Source: Niastella sp. OAS944
GTDB lineage: Bacteria > Bacteroidota > Bacteroidia > Chitinophagales > Chitinophagaceae
DNA length: 64,000 nucleotides
NCBI GenBank assembly: GCA_024809215.1
Contig: JANUBW010000001.1
Span: 744,001-808,000, forward strand
Direction of reading: 5' to 3'
Part shown: in pieces, positions 41,480 to 51,206 of the stretch
Layout: each line of letters begins with the position of its first letter
How positions within the stretch are numbered: the first letter of the stretch is position 1
Made by a program: the position numbers and the translations under genes
The notes under the pieces: generated by a model
What the model was told of the DNA's origin: nothing
Seen by the model: only the letters and a program-made list of their open reading frames with translations
Databases searched by the model: none

Positions 41480-41828
41480 TTACTGCATCTGTTCCGTTGC
41501 ATACCTGGTCAAAAAATAATTGGAGAGGGAGGTAATATAAAGAATAATCATTCTATGTAAGATGGTTACTGGCATGAAGAAGTGGGTTACAGGTTACAAG
41601 TTTCAGGTTACAGGGCCTTCAACGTTGAGTCACAAAATTAATTGCAAGCTTCCTAAACCGAAACCTGTATTCCTTGCAACCTGAAACCTGAAACCTGTAT
41701 TTGTATTTCCCGGTAACTGGTAACTGGTAACTGGTAACCGGTAACCGGTAACAGTTTTTCATCGGACTACCCTGAAACCTGCAACCTGTATTTGCATTCC
41801 CCGGCAACAGGAAACCGGTAACCGGCAA
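41480..41828. repeat. repeat-filled gap: CCTGAAA/CCTGTAA words and (GGTAACT)6
   Basis: GGTTACAGGTTACAAGTTTCAGG at the left (41583-41605, counted as three words), then CCTGAAA/CCTGTAT words on the other strand at 41680-41702. Six perfect in-phase heptamers GGTAACT x3, GGTAACC x2, GGTAACA lie at 41712-41753, with more GGTAACCGG at 41814-41828. It spans almost the whole space between the sigma factor and thioredoxin-fold genes and reaches the latter's stop. No gene seen. Confidence 0.88.
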
Positions 41829-42998
41829 CTATAAGATCCCTATATCAAGAATACTCCTCCTCAACCCCTCCGCAAAAGAAGGATCAGAAACATCGGGCAC
41901 CCCAAGGGCTTTTTCGGTAATGGAAAGGGCTTCGGTGCTTTTATTACGAATGTATAATACATGTGCAAGCACGGTGAGGTTGTTATACGAGGCGTCCTGC
42001 GCTACCAGAGTGCGCATAAGCGTTTCGGCGCGCGACAACTCATCATCGTCTACATCTTTTTGCACCGTAATATTGTAAACAAACATGGGGGCATGTATTG
42101 CAGCAACCGTTCCATGTTCAAGCAGCTGTAATAATTTGGTGTACTGATGCGAATTCAGGTAGAACGTCTGCATATGTTTGGCCAGCTCGGGTTCGGCCTC
42201 AACTGGTTCAAAATACTGTTTCACCAAACCCATTATATATTGCAGTTCTTTTTCATTGGCAGTTTTGGCGGCAGCCAGTATTTTATCATTGCATACGGCC
42301 GACAGCTTTTTCCTTACCGGCACCCAGCCATACAGGCCGGCATATTTTTCAATTTTACTTATAAAGAGATCATTGTAGGCCGGCGTAAGTTTGCAAACCG
42401 ACATAATTACCCAGTTGGATTCAGTGAAAAGATCTTGTTGGGTATTGAGGAAGGCAGCCACTTCTTCAGGACAATAATGTTTTTTATTGGGTTCATACAT
42501 GTCCTTGTAAAATGTTTGGTACAAATTCGGTTCCAACTGATTTGAATAACCTTTTGTAACCGGATGTGTGGCCGCTTTTCGGGCCTGTTGTATAAGTGTA
42601 AAGAAGTCTTCTTTCTTTTTAAAACCAAAGTCCTGCATAAGCAGGTATCCATTGCTGTTTAGAACAAGATAGGCGGGAAATGAGCGGATGGCATATTTCA
42701 TGGCAATGAAACGGCCCAGGGTGCCACTATCGACATCGGCGGCGGCGGCAATGAAATATTGAGAGAGGCCGGAGAGAACTTCCTGATCGGCAAAGGTTTC
42801 TTTATCCATCTTAACGCAGAAGGCGCACCATTGTGCAGATACATGTATAAAGATGGGTTTGTTATTGTCGGCAGCACGTTTAAGCAGGTTGTTCCAGGAA
42901 GATGCAAGGGGCAGGCCTTTTGCATCCTGGGCAAAAGAAACTGCAAAGGAACAGCAGCATAACCATATCAAAACAACAAGGCGGTTCATATCATTCAT
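41829..42998 (-). CDS. exported thioredoxin-fold protein
   Basis: 389 residues with signal peptide 1-23 (VVLIWLCCCSFAVSFA). Thioredoxin-like domain about 30-145: LKRAADNNKPIFIHVSAQWCAFCVKMDKETFADQEV, with C-A-F-C at about 57-60, and FPAYLVLNSNGYLLMQDFG with the cis-Pro region. The remaining ~240 residues are helical, probably TPR-like (AETLMRTLVAQDASYNNLTVLAHVLYIRNKSTEAL). Thioredoxin-fold genes often close DUF4843/PKD-type SusCD operons in this phylum. Here a good terminator (43013-43043) separates it from the PKD-like gene, so it may have its own promoter or be read by partial readthrough. Confidence 0.87.
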   Translation of the reverse strand: MNDMNRLVVLIWLCCCSFAVSFAQDAKGLPLASSWNNLLKRAADNNKPIFIHVSAQWCAFCVKMDKETFADQEVLSGLSQYFIAAAADVDSGTLGRFIAMKYAIRSFPAYLVLNSNGYLLMQDFGFKKKEDFFTLIQQARKAATHPVTKGYSNQLEPNLYQTFYKDMYEPNKKHYCPEEVAAFLNTQQDLFTESNWVIMSVCKLTPAYNDLFISKIEKYAGLYGWVPVRKKLSAVCNDKILAAAKTANEKELQYIMGLVKQYFEPVEAEPELAKHMQTFYLNSHQYTKLLQLLEHGTVAAIHAPMFVYNITVQKDVDDDELSRAETLMRTLVAQDASYNNLTVLAHVLYIRNKSTEALSITEKALGVPDVSDPSFAEGLRRSILDIGIL

Positions 42999-43012
42999 TC
43001 ATAGGTGTAGGT

Positions 43013-43043
43013 AAACCCACCCGGCGTTTGCCGTGGTGGGTTT
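43013..43043 (-). terminator. terminator after the SusCD-type operon
   Basis: AAACCCACC with inner CGGC (43013-43025) pairs with GCCG and GGTGGGTTT (43030-43043), GTTT loop, one bulged base. A short T-run follows on both strands. Confidence 0.75.
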
Positions 43044-43108
43044 TAGAGATGCATAGGGGTCACATGAGAAAATATATAAAAACAAAAGTTCTGCTGCGTT
43101 AAGGACCA

Positions 43109-44668
43109 TTACTGATCTTTGGGTCTTTCACGATATGTTAAGCTAACGATCTTACCCACGCCAGGCCATGAACCTGTTAAAACGGGTGTACCTACCAGGC
43201 CGGGTACGCTATACTGATTAAGCGTACCACAACTTTCTGCCGGTAATGATGGATCATAAGTGGCAACCAGCAATCGTTTTGCTATAGCCGAATATTTTTC
43301 AAGCGAATACAATATGAACTGGTGAAATTTTAATAGTGTGATTTTCTTATTACCCAGATCAATAGCCAGTTTACTAACAGAGGGGTTATCGTAGTCAACT
43401 TCATATACTTTGCCGCCAACATTGTAAAACAGGTAACCAAACTCGGGGCTAACGGCAAATTGTTCAGCATTTTGAATATCAGTTCCTGATATTTCTTTGG
43501 CAAAGTTTTGTACAACGCCAGTTGAGGTGACCGTCATGCTATAAACCCACACCTTTTGGGTGGCCGGGTCTTTCAAAACAGCATATGTAATTAAGCTGTT
43601 CTGGTTGGTAACCATAAACTTCAGCTCCATAGTTGTTTTGTAATTGAATTTATAGTTAGGATCAGTGATGGGTAATTGCGGAAACTCCACACAGCTCGTT
43701 GAACCATTAAGATTAATATTCAGCCTTAAAAATCGTCCTTTTGTACGATCGAAAATAACGCCTGGATTACTCATAGGAATGGGTTTACCAATATATGGCG
43801 AGGCATTAAAATCAAAGTTTTCTCCGGCTACCCGGTTAAGTGGTAATCCGTACCCTGCCGCCAGCACCTGATTCTGATAATAAAAATTATTTCCATAGTA
43901 TAACAGGTAGCTGCCGCCGCCATCGGAATTGCGTACATAACCCGGCGTAAAATTGGCGCCGTATTCAAAAAGACATTCGTATTTCAAATTATAGTTAGAC
44001 TGCCAGTAAAAAACATCCGCATCCAGTTTGTGGCCGCCATCAACGCCGGTAAAGTAAACCCAGTTGCCCTGGTTAGCAGCCGTATAAGCAATATCCCTTG
44101 GCCCATGCACTGTTGGCATATTGTTATTTTTCAGCAGATTAGTCAAAATCAACGTATCCGATAATGGGGCTGGTAAAAAAGATACCATGTCTAACCGCGC
44201 CTCATTATTGACATCAGTTAACAGCAACCAGCCTTCCTGGGTAGTTGTGGCAACATTAAGGATGCATTGCATATAGTAAACATTGCTGGTCAGCTTATCT
44301 AAAATTTTGAAATAAAGGGTATACTTTTCCGGACGCATGGTAAGCTTTATCCTAAGGTTTTTACTGGTGCCCAGAGTAAGAAGGGGTACATCACCCTTTG
44401 CTGCTACGCGGTTGCTAACGGCTGCAGTCCACAAAAAAGAATACCTGCTGGTATCATCTAAAAGGGCAGGGTCTGGCGATACGTTTATTTTAGGCGATAT
44501 GATCAAAGAATCTAAATAGTATGCAGCCTTGTTGCCAAAGGAATCAATGCTTACCGTTGTTATCTCGTTGTAATTGTAATTTCCTTTGTCTTTGAAACAG
44601 CTGCTTACGGCTACACAGATCAATGCGCACAGTATATATGCCTTTATATATTTAAAACGATGATTCAT
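43109..44668 (-). CDS. PKD-like lipoprotein of a SusCD locus
   Basis: Surface lipoprotein of 519 residues. The signal ends in VAVSSC (Cys 24) followed by FKDKGNYNYNEITTVSID, the typical beginning of the Bacteroidota PKD-like family. One Ig/PKD-like domain (about 30-145, ending YTLYFKILDKLTSNVYYMQCILNV), followed by a beta-propeller-like region with GWLLLTDVNNEARLDMVSF, SGNPY-type loops and QNAEQFAVSPEFGYLFYNVGGKVYEVDYD. It probably binds the nutrient at the cell surface next to SusC/SusD. It is 23 bases after the DUF4843 gene in the same operon. Confidence 0.85.
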   Translation of the reverse strand: MNHRFKYIKAYILCALICVAVSSCFKDKGNYNYNEITTVSIDSFGNKAAYYLDSLIISPKINVSPDPALLDDTSRYSFLWTAAVSNRVAAKGDVPLLTLGTSKNLRIKLTMRPEKYTLYFKILDKLTSNVYYMQCILNVATTTQEGWLLLTDVNNEARLDMVSFLPAPLSDTLILTNLLKNNNMPTVHGPRDIAYTAANQGNWVYFTGVDGGHKLDADVFYWQSNYNLKYECLFEYGANFTPGYVRNSDGGGSYLLYYGNNFYYQNQVLAAGYGLPLNRVAGENFDFNASPYIGKPIPMSNPGVIFDRTKGRFLRLNINLNGSTSCVEFPQLPITDPNYKFNYKTTMELKFMVTNQNSLITYAVLKDPATQKVWVYSMTVTSTGVVQNFAKEISGTDIQNAEQFAVSPEFGYLFYNVGGKVYEVDYDNPSVSKLAIDLGNKKITLLKFHQFILYSLEKYSAIAKRLLVATYDPSLPAESCGTLNQYSVPGLVGTPVLTGSWPGVGKIVSLTYRERPKDQ

Positions 44669-44691
44669 TGTGCTTTTTTAACTGATTAAGA

Positions 44692-45447
44692 TTATTGTGA
44701 ATTGGGGCCCATCACCATGGGTGAGCCATCTTCGTCAAGTATGACATTGCCGTTGTCCCTTTCATCATTGAGATAACGTTGAAAAATCTTGCCATAGTTG
44801 ATCATAGTACCTGCAGCAATACCACCAGCGCCTGTTATGTTCCAAATGGGAAGCTCAAGATCAAAAAATGCGCATAGTGCATATATCTTTTTTCGGCTAA
44901 AGGTCCCCAATGATCCTGTGATCCAGGCCTTGGGTTGCGCCAGCACATCATCGAACCTGATGGTATACATCAGCACCTGACGTGTTGTTTTATTGGTTAA
45001 ATTGACCCAATCCCAGGAGTAATTAGTGTTGAAATTTTCATTTGGCTCCAGCAACATGTTAATGTAAAATGTCTTTTTCAACATTTCTGGCGTACGCAAA
45101 AGTTTAAATGTAAGCAAGGCAGATACCTGTCCGGCCTTTATAACAAAATTATTGTCAGGCAATACAAAATCAGTATCCGGTCTGGCCATCAAAAAGGTGT
45201 CATACTTAAAAAACTTTACTTTAAATTCTCTGTCGACAGACGCAACAGGCCCCGACGATAACACCTTCACCTGAATGATACTATCTTTTTTGCCCGTCAT
45301 ATCATATGCGAAGGTTATTTTACTTGAATCAGCAGTATTGCTGAAATAGATATTACTTTCACCCGAATAACCAGGTATATTTTTTTCACAGGAGTACAGC
45401 ACCAAAGCACTCGCTGCTATGTACAGGTAATAAATTATTTTTTTCAT
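44692..45447 (-). CDS. DUF4843 lipoprotein
   Basis: 251 residues; signal ends in SALVLYSC (Cys 20) followed by EKNIPGYSGESNIYFS, the usual start of DUF4843 proteins. Beta-rich domain with KDSIIQVKVLSSGPVASVDREFKVKFF, then LTFKLLRTPEMLKKTFYINMLLEPNENF. C-terminal part YALCAFFDLELPIWNITGAG and GKIFQRYLNDERDNGNVILDEDGSPM. Always found after SusD-type genes; presumed accessory surface glycan- or peptide-binding protein. Ten bases after the SusD gene. Confidence 0.88.
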   Translation of the reverse strand: MKKIIYYLYIAASALVLYSCEKNIPGYSGESNIYFSNTADSSKITFAYDMTGKKDSIIQVKVLSSGPVASVDREFKVKFFKYDTFLMARPDTDFVLPDNNFVIKAGQVSALLTFKLLRTPEMLKKTFYINMLLEPNENFNTNYSWDWVNLTNKTTRQVLMYTIRFDDVLAQPKAWITGSLGTFSRKKIYALCAFFDLELPIWNITGAGGIAAGTMINYGKIFQRYLNDERDNGNVILDEDGSPMVMGPNSQ

Positions 45448-45457
45448 TGCTGGTAGT

Positions 45458-46888
45458 TTAGTTGCGTGAAGAGGTTTCGCTACGGGGCAGTGGAAGGCAA
45501 TACGTGCTTGGATTCATGTCGATATTTCCGGTTACAGATCCATTTTCGATCTTTGCAGTGTTATTCCGCTTATAGTAGTAGAATAATTGTCCCTCCCCAA
45601 AAAACTCCTTTTGATATTCCTTGGTAAGCTCCGTGGCGAAGTTTACGGTAGTTGCAAGGGCCGTAAGGTTCCGCGCAGCCCGCACCGTATTCAGGTATTG
45701 AAATTTGTCGGCTGTAACTGTTGAAGCCTCTGCTGCGATCAGGTATGCCTCGGTAACCCGCATTAATGGAATGGAATATTTTCGGCTGGCAGTATCAGTT
45801 ATAGGGGCATATTTATAAAAACACTTAACTGATTTTGCCCCGTCTGAGGGCACAACCCAGGTTTGAGCAAGATACCGGTAATCATTTTCACTTGCTTCAT
45901 ATACCTTGTCGAGTTTGGTTTGAACCGGCGCCAGAAAATTCGAATCTACCTGTGTAGGTATGAAATAATCCTCATATTTTGAATAAAGGTCAATGTCCTG
46001 AGCAGCAAATACCAGTTCAGAAGAGAAAATACGGTCTGGTTTTTTGGGCGCTTTCACTTCATCGGAAGTAATAAAACGAAACCATGCAGGCTGCTTTTCA
46101 ATCACTACTTTGGCCGCATCGAGTGCGTCTACCTTTCTGTTAGCATACAAATTAACGCGGGCCTGCAATAATTTTACTGCATAGTAGTTCATTCGCAGAT
46201 GCCGCGCCGTAGTGAACAGGGCTGAGCTATTGCCACTGGTACCATTGGTAATGATGGGATCTGCTTTAAGATAATCTTCGGCTTCTTTAAGATCGGCAAC
46301 AATCTTATTGATCACTTCCAATCCTGTTAAATAATCACCAGCGGTGGTTGTTCTGGAAGTATAATAGGGAATGCGTTTTGAAGTTGTTGAGTCAACCTTA
46401 TAAAGTGGCCCGAACAGGCGTAATACATCAAAATGCAGGAAGGCCCTCAACGCCAACGCTTCGCCTTTTATCAATTCATAGTTAATCCCGCTAAACAGTT
46501 CTTTATGTTCATCAGCTTTTTCAAGAAGGTTATTTACGTTGGCAATGAGTCGGTATAACCCATTCCACACGGCGGTTATTTTGGGTTGTACTTTTAATGC
46601 CGAATAATCGTACGCAGCCAGCGCATTGTATTTACTCGTGGGGGTTGCTGAAATACAATTATACCGCTGAGCCAGCACATCTACCATTTCCATGGTCAAT
46701 TGGCCGCCATACAGGTCCTTGTCGGCAAGGGCCAGATAAATTCCGTTCAGGTTTGTTTGGAAACCTGCTTGCGAACTATATAAGATCTCCTCCTCCACAC
46801 TGTCTTCCGGTTTAACATCCAGGAATTTTTTACAGGAACCCAGCCCGGCAAATACTGCTATCAATATAATATATGTTGCTTGTTTCAT
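45458..46888 (-). CDS. SusD/RagB-type nutrient-binding lipoprotein
   Basis: Surface lipoprotein of 476 residues that caps the SusC channel. The signal ends in VFAGLGSC (Cys 19) followed by KKFLDVKPEDSVEEEIL. SusD-like N-terminal helices with TPR character: ELIKGEALALRAFLHFDVLRLFGPL (motif RAFLHFDVLRLFG) and IVADLKEAEDYLKADP. C-terminal RagB region IPLMRVTEAYLIAAEASTV, FFGEGQLFYYYKRNN and YCLPLPRSETSSRN. It follows SusC by 21 bases. The ligand cannot be told; the operon type (DUF4843, PKD-like, thioredoxin fold) differs from classic starch loci and no glycoside hydrolase is present. Confidence 0.94.
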   Translation of the reverse strand: MKQATYIILIAVFAGLGSCKKFLDVKPEDSVEEEILYSSQAGFQTNLNGIYLALADKDLYGGQLTMEMVDVLAQRYNCISATPTSKYNALAAYDYSALKVQPKITAVWNGLYRLIANVNNLLEKADEHKELFSGINYELIKGEALALRAFLHFDVLRLFGPLYKVDSTTSKRIPYYTSRTTTAGDYLTGLEVINKIVADLKEAEDYLKADPIITNGTSGNSSALFTTARHLRMNYYAVKLLQARVNLYANRKVDALDAAKVVIEKQPAWFRFITSDEVKAPKKPDRIFSSELVFAAQDIDLYSKYEDYFIPTQVDSNFLAPVQTKLDKVYEASENDYRYLAQTWVVPSDGAKSVKCFYKYAPITDTASRKYSIPLMRVTEAYLIAAEASTVTADKFQYLNTVRAARNLTALATTVNFATELTKEYQKEFFGEGQLFYYYKRNNTAKIENGSVTGNIDMNPSTYCLPLPRSETSSRN

Positions 46889-46909
46889 TGTTTGGTAATT
46901 CTGGTTATG

Positions 46910-49900
46910 TTAGAAATTCGCTCTCAGGGAAAAAGACACACTACGTGCAAACGGGTAATCGATGCCGCGCTCATCCTTGATGGAAGCAATCCGGAAAATA
47001 TCATTCATATATCCTGAAACCGTCATATTGCTCAAGCCGAATTTTGATATCCATTCGTTATTCAACTGATAGCTTACATTGATAGATTCTCCGGTAATGA
47101 AATTGTCTCTTTGCACAAAGCGTGAGGAAGGAACCGTTGGGTCTGCAGCAGACTGGCCTAATCCTAACCAGCCATCATTCAACTGAATTCTCTTGAAAGA
47201 AGTATTATCGCCTGGCTTTTTCCAACGATCGTACAACGCTCTTCTATCCTGGTTTTGCATTAAACCGTCAGTGGTAATGTTCTCTACTTTGTTGAACAGC
47301 GCATCATTGAACTGATCACCGCCAAGGCTATAACGCATATTCAGGTTCACAGAAAGGCCGCCATATTGAAAGCTGGTGCCTATTACGCCCACCACATCGG
47401 GTCTTGAGTTACCCACCACTACAACATCATCGGGGTTGTAAACAAAACTGGGTTCACCGGCTTTGGTAAGAAATACTTCCTTCCCAATTGCAGGATCGAT
47501 TCCCAATGAACGAACCGCCCACAGGTCTTCGGGACTGCCCCCATCGAAATACCGTTCCAGGCTCTTATTGGCCTCGTTCTGCTTGTTCAGATCGTTTAGC
47601 TTGGGGCCAAATTTGTCGTACCTGGCTTTAATTGTAGTACCCTGAACATTAAAACGCCAGTAAATACGTTTGTTGGGAATATTGATAATAGCAGTAGATG
47701 CCTGAAACTCGAAGCCCTTTGTGATCTGTGTACCCATGTTGGTAGTAAAGAGTGTATCACCGGTAGAAGCCGAATTGTTAACAGTAACTACCAGTGGGTC
47801 TGTTACCTTATTATACCAGCTTACCTTTATTGACAACTTGTTTTTGAACATGCTGATGTCGGCGCCAATATTTTTCTCAAGCGTCTTTTGCCATTTCAGA
47901 TTGGGATTGCCCCATTTGTCGACCAGCGCACCCACGCCAAAACGGTTAATGATATCAGTATTATAATTGAATGAAGTGTAGGAGTTGTCTCCTGTAAAAT
48001 TCTGGTTGCCCGGGTTTCCGATGCTGGTCCGTATTTTGAATTGGTTGAACCAGGGATATTGTGCGAACAACCTTTCGTTATGCAGGTTCCAGGCCAGGCC
48101 AACCGTCCAGGTATCGGTATAGCGGCGGTTCGCGCCAAATATAGATGACCCGTCTTTGCGGTAGTTGAAATCGGCGAGGTATTTTGATCTAAACCCGTAA
48201 TGCGCATTTACAAAGGCGCTTACTTCACGAATAATTTCTCTTGAGTAAGCAGGTTTACCGGTTGTTGGATAAGCAGAAGCAAATGCCGGAGAAGTGATGA
48301 TACCGTCGGCAAAACCAATAGCGGTATAATTATCATTGATGGTCTTTCTGGCCCCCACCTTGAAACCGGGCACTATATTCAGCTCATGTATCTTGTTAAA
48401 TATCTTTCCATAACTGGCCTGTAAGTAGGTTTCATAAACAAAATAATCTTTGCGTGCATGTTTGTACGATCCTCGTTTTGTAACTTCTTCGTTATCGAAC
48501 AGGTAACTTCTGGGTGAAGTAAATATTTCCGATTCGGTTGTTGTTTTCGTGAACGAACCGCGTGCTTCAACTTTGAGTGTAGGCATCGGCATATAGCTCA
48601 TAGCTAGTTGCTCACGCAAGCTGATGTTTTTTTCTTCATTCGTATTACCAAGCGCGGCCTCATACAATGGATTTATGACCCAATTGGTATCACCTGCCTG
48701 ATTAAAAGTTTGCTCCAGGTACTTAAATTCATCCGATTTGGGATAATATGGGTTAGCCCGGGAAAAATTAGAGAATGAACCATAAGTTGATTCATTGGCC
48801 GTGTATGTTGACATGAAAAACTTACTCGTTATATTAAACAGCCTGTTCCTGTACGCAAGATCAATATTGGCGTTGCCCACATTACGGCCCGACCCCTTCA
48901 TTACCCCATTCACCTTTCCATATTTGGCGCCTATTCCATATGTAACGTTCCTATCGCCACCATCAACATATAGCGAGAAATTGTTGTTCCAGCCAACCTG
49001 CAAGGGCTCATTCATCCAGTAGGTATTAACCCCGCTCAATACATTATTCAATTTTTCATTGTATTGTTTATCGAGGGCAACCTGCGTCGATGGAGTGTAT
49101 ACATTAGCTGGAAGTGAGATATACTTTCCCGACAGGCGCTCGAACTCCAGTTTCTCCGCTGCATTCATTAAATTGTAGTCATGCAGATCTGGCATTGAGA
49201 TCGTATTATCATAAGTAAACGCAAGGTTTAGCTTACCTTCTTTCGGTCTTTTTGTTTCAATTACTACCACTCCATTCGATGCGCGCGAGCCGTACAGGGC
49301 AGTAGAGGCTGCATCTTTCAGAATGGTAACATTGGCCACCCTGTTCATATCAAGATCAAGCACCGTGCGTAAGTCTGTTTCAAATCCATCTAGTATGAAC
49401 AATGGTTGGTTGGGGTCCTGTGCATTGGCATCCCTAATACCTACCACACTTGTCTTTCCCCTGATCTCAAGATTAGGCAATGCGTTGGGGTTTGAACCCA
49501 GCAAATTATTGTCTATTACAAGAAAAGCGGGATCGAGTGTTTTTAAACTTTGAATGATGTTTTGGTTACCGATTGTTTTCAATTGTGCACCGGTAAAAAC
49601 AGAAGCAGCCCCCGTAAAGCTTTCTACTTTACGGGTATACAAACCGGTCACTATTACATCATCCATGGCCTTGTTCGAGATGGCCATTTTTATGGTTAGG
49701 GAGTTATGTATATCGATAGGTACTTCAGCGCTTTTAAAACCAACATGCTCAATGATCAATGTCTTCGCATTTGAAGAAACTTTCATGGTGAACATCCCAA
49801 CCTTATCGGTAGTTGTACCTATTTTAGATCCTTTTATCATTACCGAAGTACCAGCCAAAGGCTCGCCCTTTTCATCAACAATACGGCCTCTTATAATGGT

Positions 49901-50344
49901 GTCGGCGGGCGCCGCAGCGGGTTTGTAATTTGTGTAAGCAGCAACTGGTGTTACTATTTGAGATACCGGCAATGAAGAAGAAATATTTTCAACCGGTGTA
50001 ACTGTAACTACATTTTTTTTAAGTGAGATGATGCTGTAGTTCTTATCATCGAGTTTAACCACATCGAGGTTGAGTGGCGTCAGCAGGTTGTGTAACAACC
50101 GTTCGGGATCTTTCTCCTTCTGCATTTCCCTGGTAAATAATATATACTTACCACTCACTACCTTTTCTTCATACAAACAGTTGATATTGTATTGCTGGTG
50201 AATTTTTTTCAGCACGGTTGTAAGCGGCTCTGAGTAACGGCTTACGGGTGACTTGGTGGTTGAGCTGCCGGCGTCGGTATCCTGGGCAATGACCATATCA
50301 TTGCATAGCAATGCCGCCACAAATAACAGGTGTAATTTTCTCAT
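46910..50344 (-). CDS. SusC/RagA TonB-dependent outer-membrane transporter with STN domain
   Basis: TonB-dependent importer of 1144 residues. Signal peptide 1-20. Secretin/TonB short N-terminal (STN) domain about 38-115 (TTVLKKIHQQYNINCLYEEKVVSGKYIL), which usually contacts an anti-sigma factor. Carboxypeptidase-regulatory domain about 148-225 (IRGRIVDEKGEPLAGTSVMIKG, TTTDKVGMFTM). Plug about 230-355 (DDVIVTGLYTRK, ITILKDAAST-like motif VTILKDAASTALYGSRASNGVVVIETK). A 22-strand barrel follows to the final ARSVSFSLRANF. The STN domain predicts trans-envelope signalling, but no FecR-type anti-sigma is adjacent; the closest sigma gene is at 40.9-41.5 kb. First gene of the operon. Confidence 0.95.
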   Translation of the reverse strand: MRKLHLLFVAALLCNDMVIAQDTDAGSSTTKSPVSRYSEPLTTVLKKIHQQYNINCLYEEKVVSGKYILFTREMQKEKDPERLLHNLLTPLNLDVVKLDDKNYSIISLKKNVVTVTPVENISSSLPVSQIVTPVAAYTNYKPAAAPADTIIRGRIVDEKGEPLAGTSVMIKGSKIGTTTDKVGMFTMKVSSNAKTLIIEHVGFKSAEVPIDIHNSLTIKMAISNKAMDDVIVTGLYTRKVESFTGAASVFTGAQLKTIGNQNIIQSLKTLDPAFLVIDNNLLGSNPNALPNLEIRGKTSVVGIRDANAQDPNQPLFILDGFETDLRTVLDLDMNRVANVTILKDAASTALYGSRASNGVVVIETKRPKEGKLNLAFTYDNTISMPDLHDYNLMNAAEKLEFERLSGKYISLPANVYTPSTQVALDKQYNEKLNNVLSGVNTYWMNEPLQVGWNNNFSLYVDGGDRNVTYGIGAKYGKVNGVMKGSGRNVGNANIDLAYRNRLFNITSKFFMSTYTANESTYGSFSNFSRANPYYPKSDEFKYLEQTFNQAGDTNWVINPLYEAALGNTNEEKNISLREQLAMSYMPMPTLKVEARGSFTKTTTESEIFTSPRSYLFDNEEVTKRGSYKHARKDYFVYETYLQASYGKIFNKIHELNIVPGFKVGARKTINDNYTAIGFADGIITSPAFASAYPTTGKPAYSREIIREVSAFVNAHYGFRSKYLADFNYRKDGSSIFGANRRYTDTWTVGLAWNLHNERLFAQYPWFNQFKIRTSIGNPGNQNFTGDNSYTSFNYNTDIINRFGVGALVDKWGNPNLKWQKTLEKNIGADISMFKNKLSIKVSWYNKVTDPLVVTVNNSASTGDTLFTTNMGTQITKGFEFQASTAIINIPNKRIYWRFNVQGTTIKARYDKFGPKLNDLNKQNEANKSLERYFDGGSPEDLWAVRSLGIDPAIGKEVFLTKAGEPSFVYNPDDVVVVGNSRPDVVGVIGTSFQYGGLSVNLNMRYSLGGDQFNDALFNKVENITTDGLMQNQDRRALYDRWKKPGDNTSFKRIQLNDGWLGLGQSAADPTVPSSRFVQRDNFITGESINVSYQLNNEWISKFGLSNMTVSGYMNDIFRIASIKDERGIDYPFARSVSFSLRANF

Positions 50345-50530
50345 TTAGATCAAGTTAAAAGATAGACTAGTTTGGTTACCGGTTTAATGGCTTGTTCTTC
50401 ATGGCGTTCACATTCAAAGGCTAATTATGGCAGGTCAATGCATTGGGTCCTTACTGAGAAAACGAGGTGCTGAAAATTTTTACCCCATGGGGAGGAAAGT
50501 TTTTTTAAAAAATATTTAACACGTATAAAA

Positions 50531-50557
50531 AACGACCCCGACGGTTTACCGTCGGGG
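50531..50557 (-). terminator. terminator of the Fn3-domain gene
   Basis: CCCCGACGG (50536-50544), TTTA loop, CCGTCGGGG (50549-50557); followed on the minus strand by CGTTTTTT. Same stem as at 17259-17281. Confidence 0.85.
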
Positions 50558-50594
50558 CTGATGATCAATTGCGATATGTTTGTTATTCACTGAT

Positions 50595-51206
50595 CTATTG
50601 AATAACCTTTGAAACCGGAGTTGCAGCCGTTTGCCGGTCATTTACTCCAACAGCTATCACCTGGAACCAGTACTTCTCTCTCGATTTTAGACCGGTAAAG
50701 GTGTAACTGGGGCTGGTTGTAATCTTAGTCACCCATATACTTTCGCTTGTGAGCGGATCTGTTGTATACTGGTGAGCATACGCTTTGGCGCCGGCCACTC
50801 TTTTAACCTGGGTAACTGCTTCATTTGGTTTTTCAATGATTACATTGAGTTGTTCAATGGGCTTCATAAATCTTGAACCTCTTGCCTTGTTCATTTCAAA
50901 ACCGCTGCTGGCCATTATTACAGGGTCGCCATTAGCTTTTGCGGTTACGTATTCGGCCAGCGCAGCTAATAAACCGAGTGTTTTGGCCCGGAAAGCCTTT
51001 AATTTGAAACTCGTTACTTTATCGCCTTTATTTCCTTTACTGTGCACATCCTGGTACTCAGGAAGTGTTTTTTCCAGTTCAGCAATTTCCGCAGGCGCGT
51101 CGGGAAAATTGGAACTTGACTTTATTATTCCGGTAATTCGGTACCCGAAAGTGATCAGTTCACTATGACCGAATAATTTATGACCGTATGTAATTCTATC
51201 TGCCAT
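50595..51206 (-). CDS. fibronectin type III-domain protein
   Basis: About 203 residues from the ATG at 51206 (MADRITYGHKLFGH); an upstream extension to 51275 has no support. No signal peptide. Residues 20-110 are helical (EIAELEKTLPEYQDVHSKGNKGDKVTSFKLKAFRAKTLGLLAALAEYV). Residues 118-203 form one fibronectin type III domain (LNVIIEKPNEAVTQVKRVAGAKAYAHQYTTDP, YTFTGLKSREKYWFQVIAVG). This helix-plus-Fn3 layout is frequent in Bacteroidota and its function is unknown to me. Own terminator; a 16-bp palindrome lies 81 bases upstream of its start. Confidence 0.8.
   Translation of the reverse strand: MADRITYGHKLFGHSELITFGYRITGIIKSSSNFPDAPAEIAELEKTLPEYQDVHSKGNKGDKVTSFKLKAFRAKTLGLLAALAEYVTAKANGDPVIMASSGFEMNKARGSRFMKPIEQLNVIIEKPNEAVTQVKRVAGAKAYAHQYTTDPLTSESIWVTKITTSPSYTFTGLKSREKYWFQVIAVGVNDRQTAATPVSKVIQ

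Noticed and set aside
46910-50344. SusC and its lipoproteins as a starch utilisation system
   Set aside because: No amylase or other glycoside hydrolase is in the operon; the DUF4843/PKD-like make-up does not point to a specific glycan.
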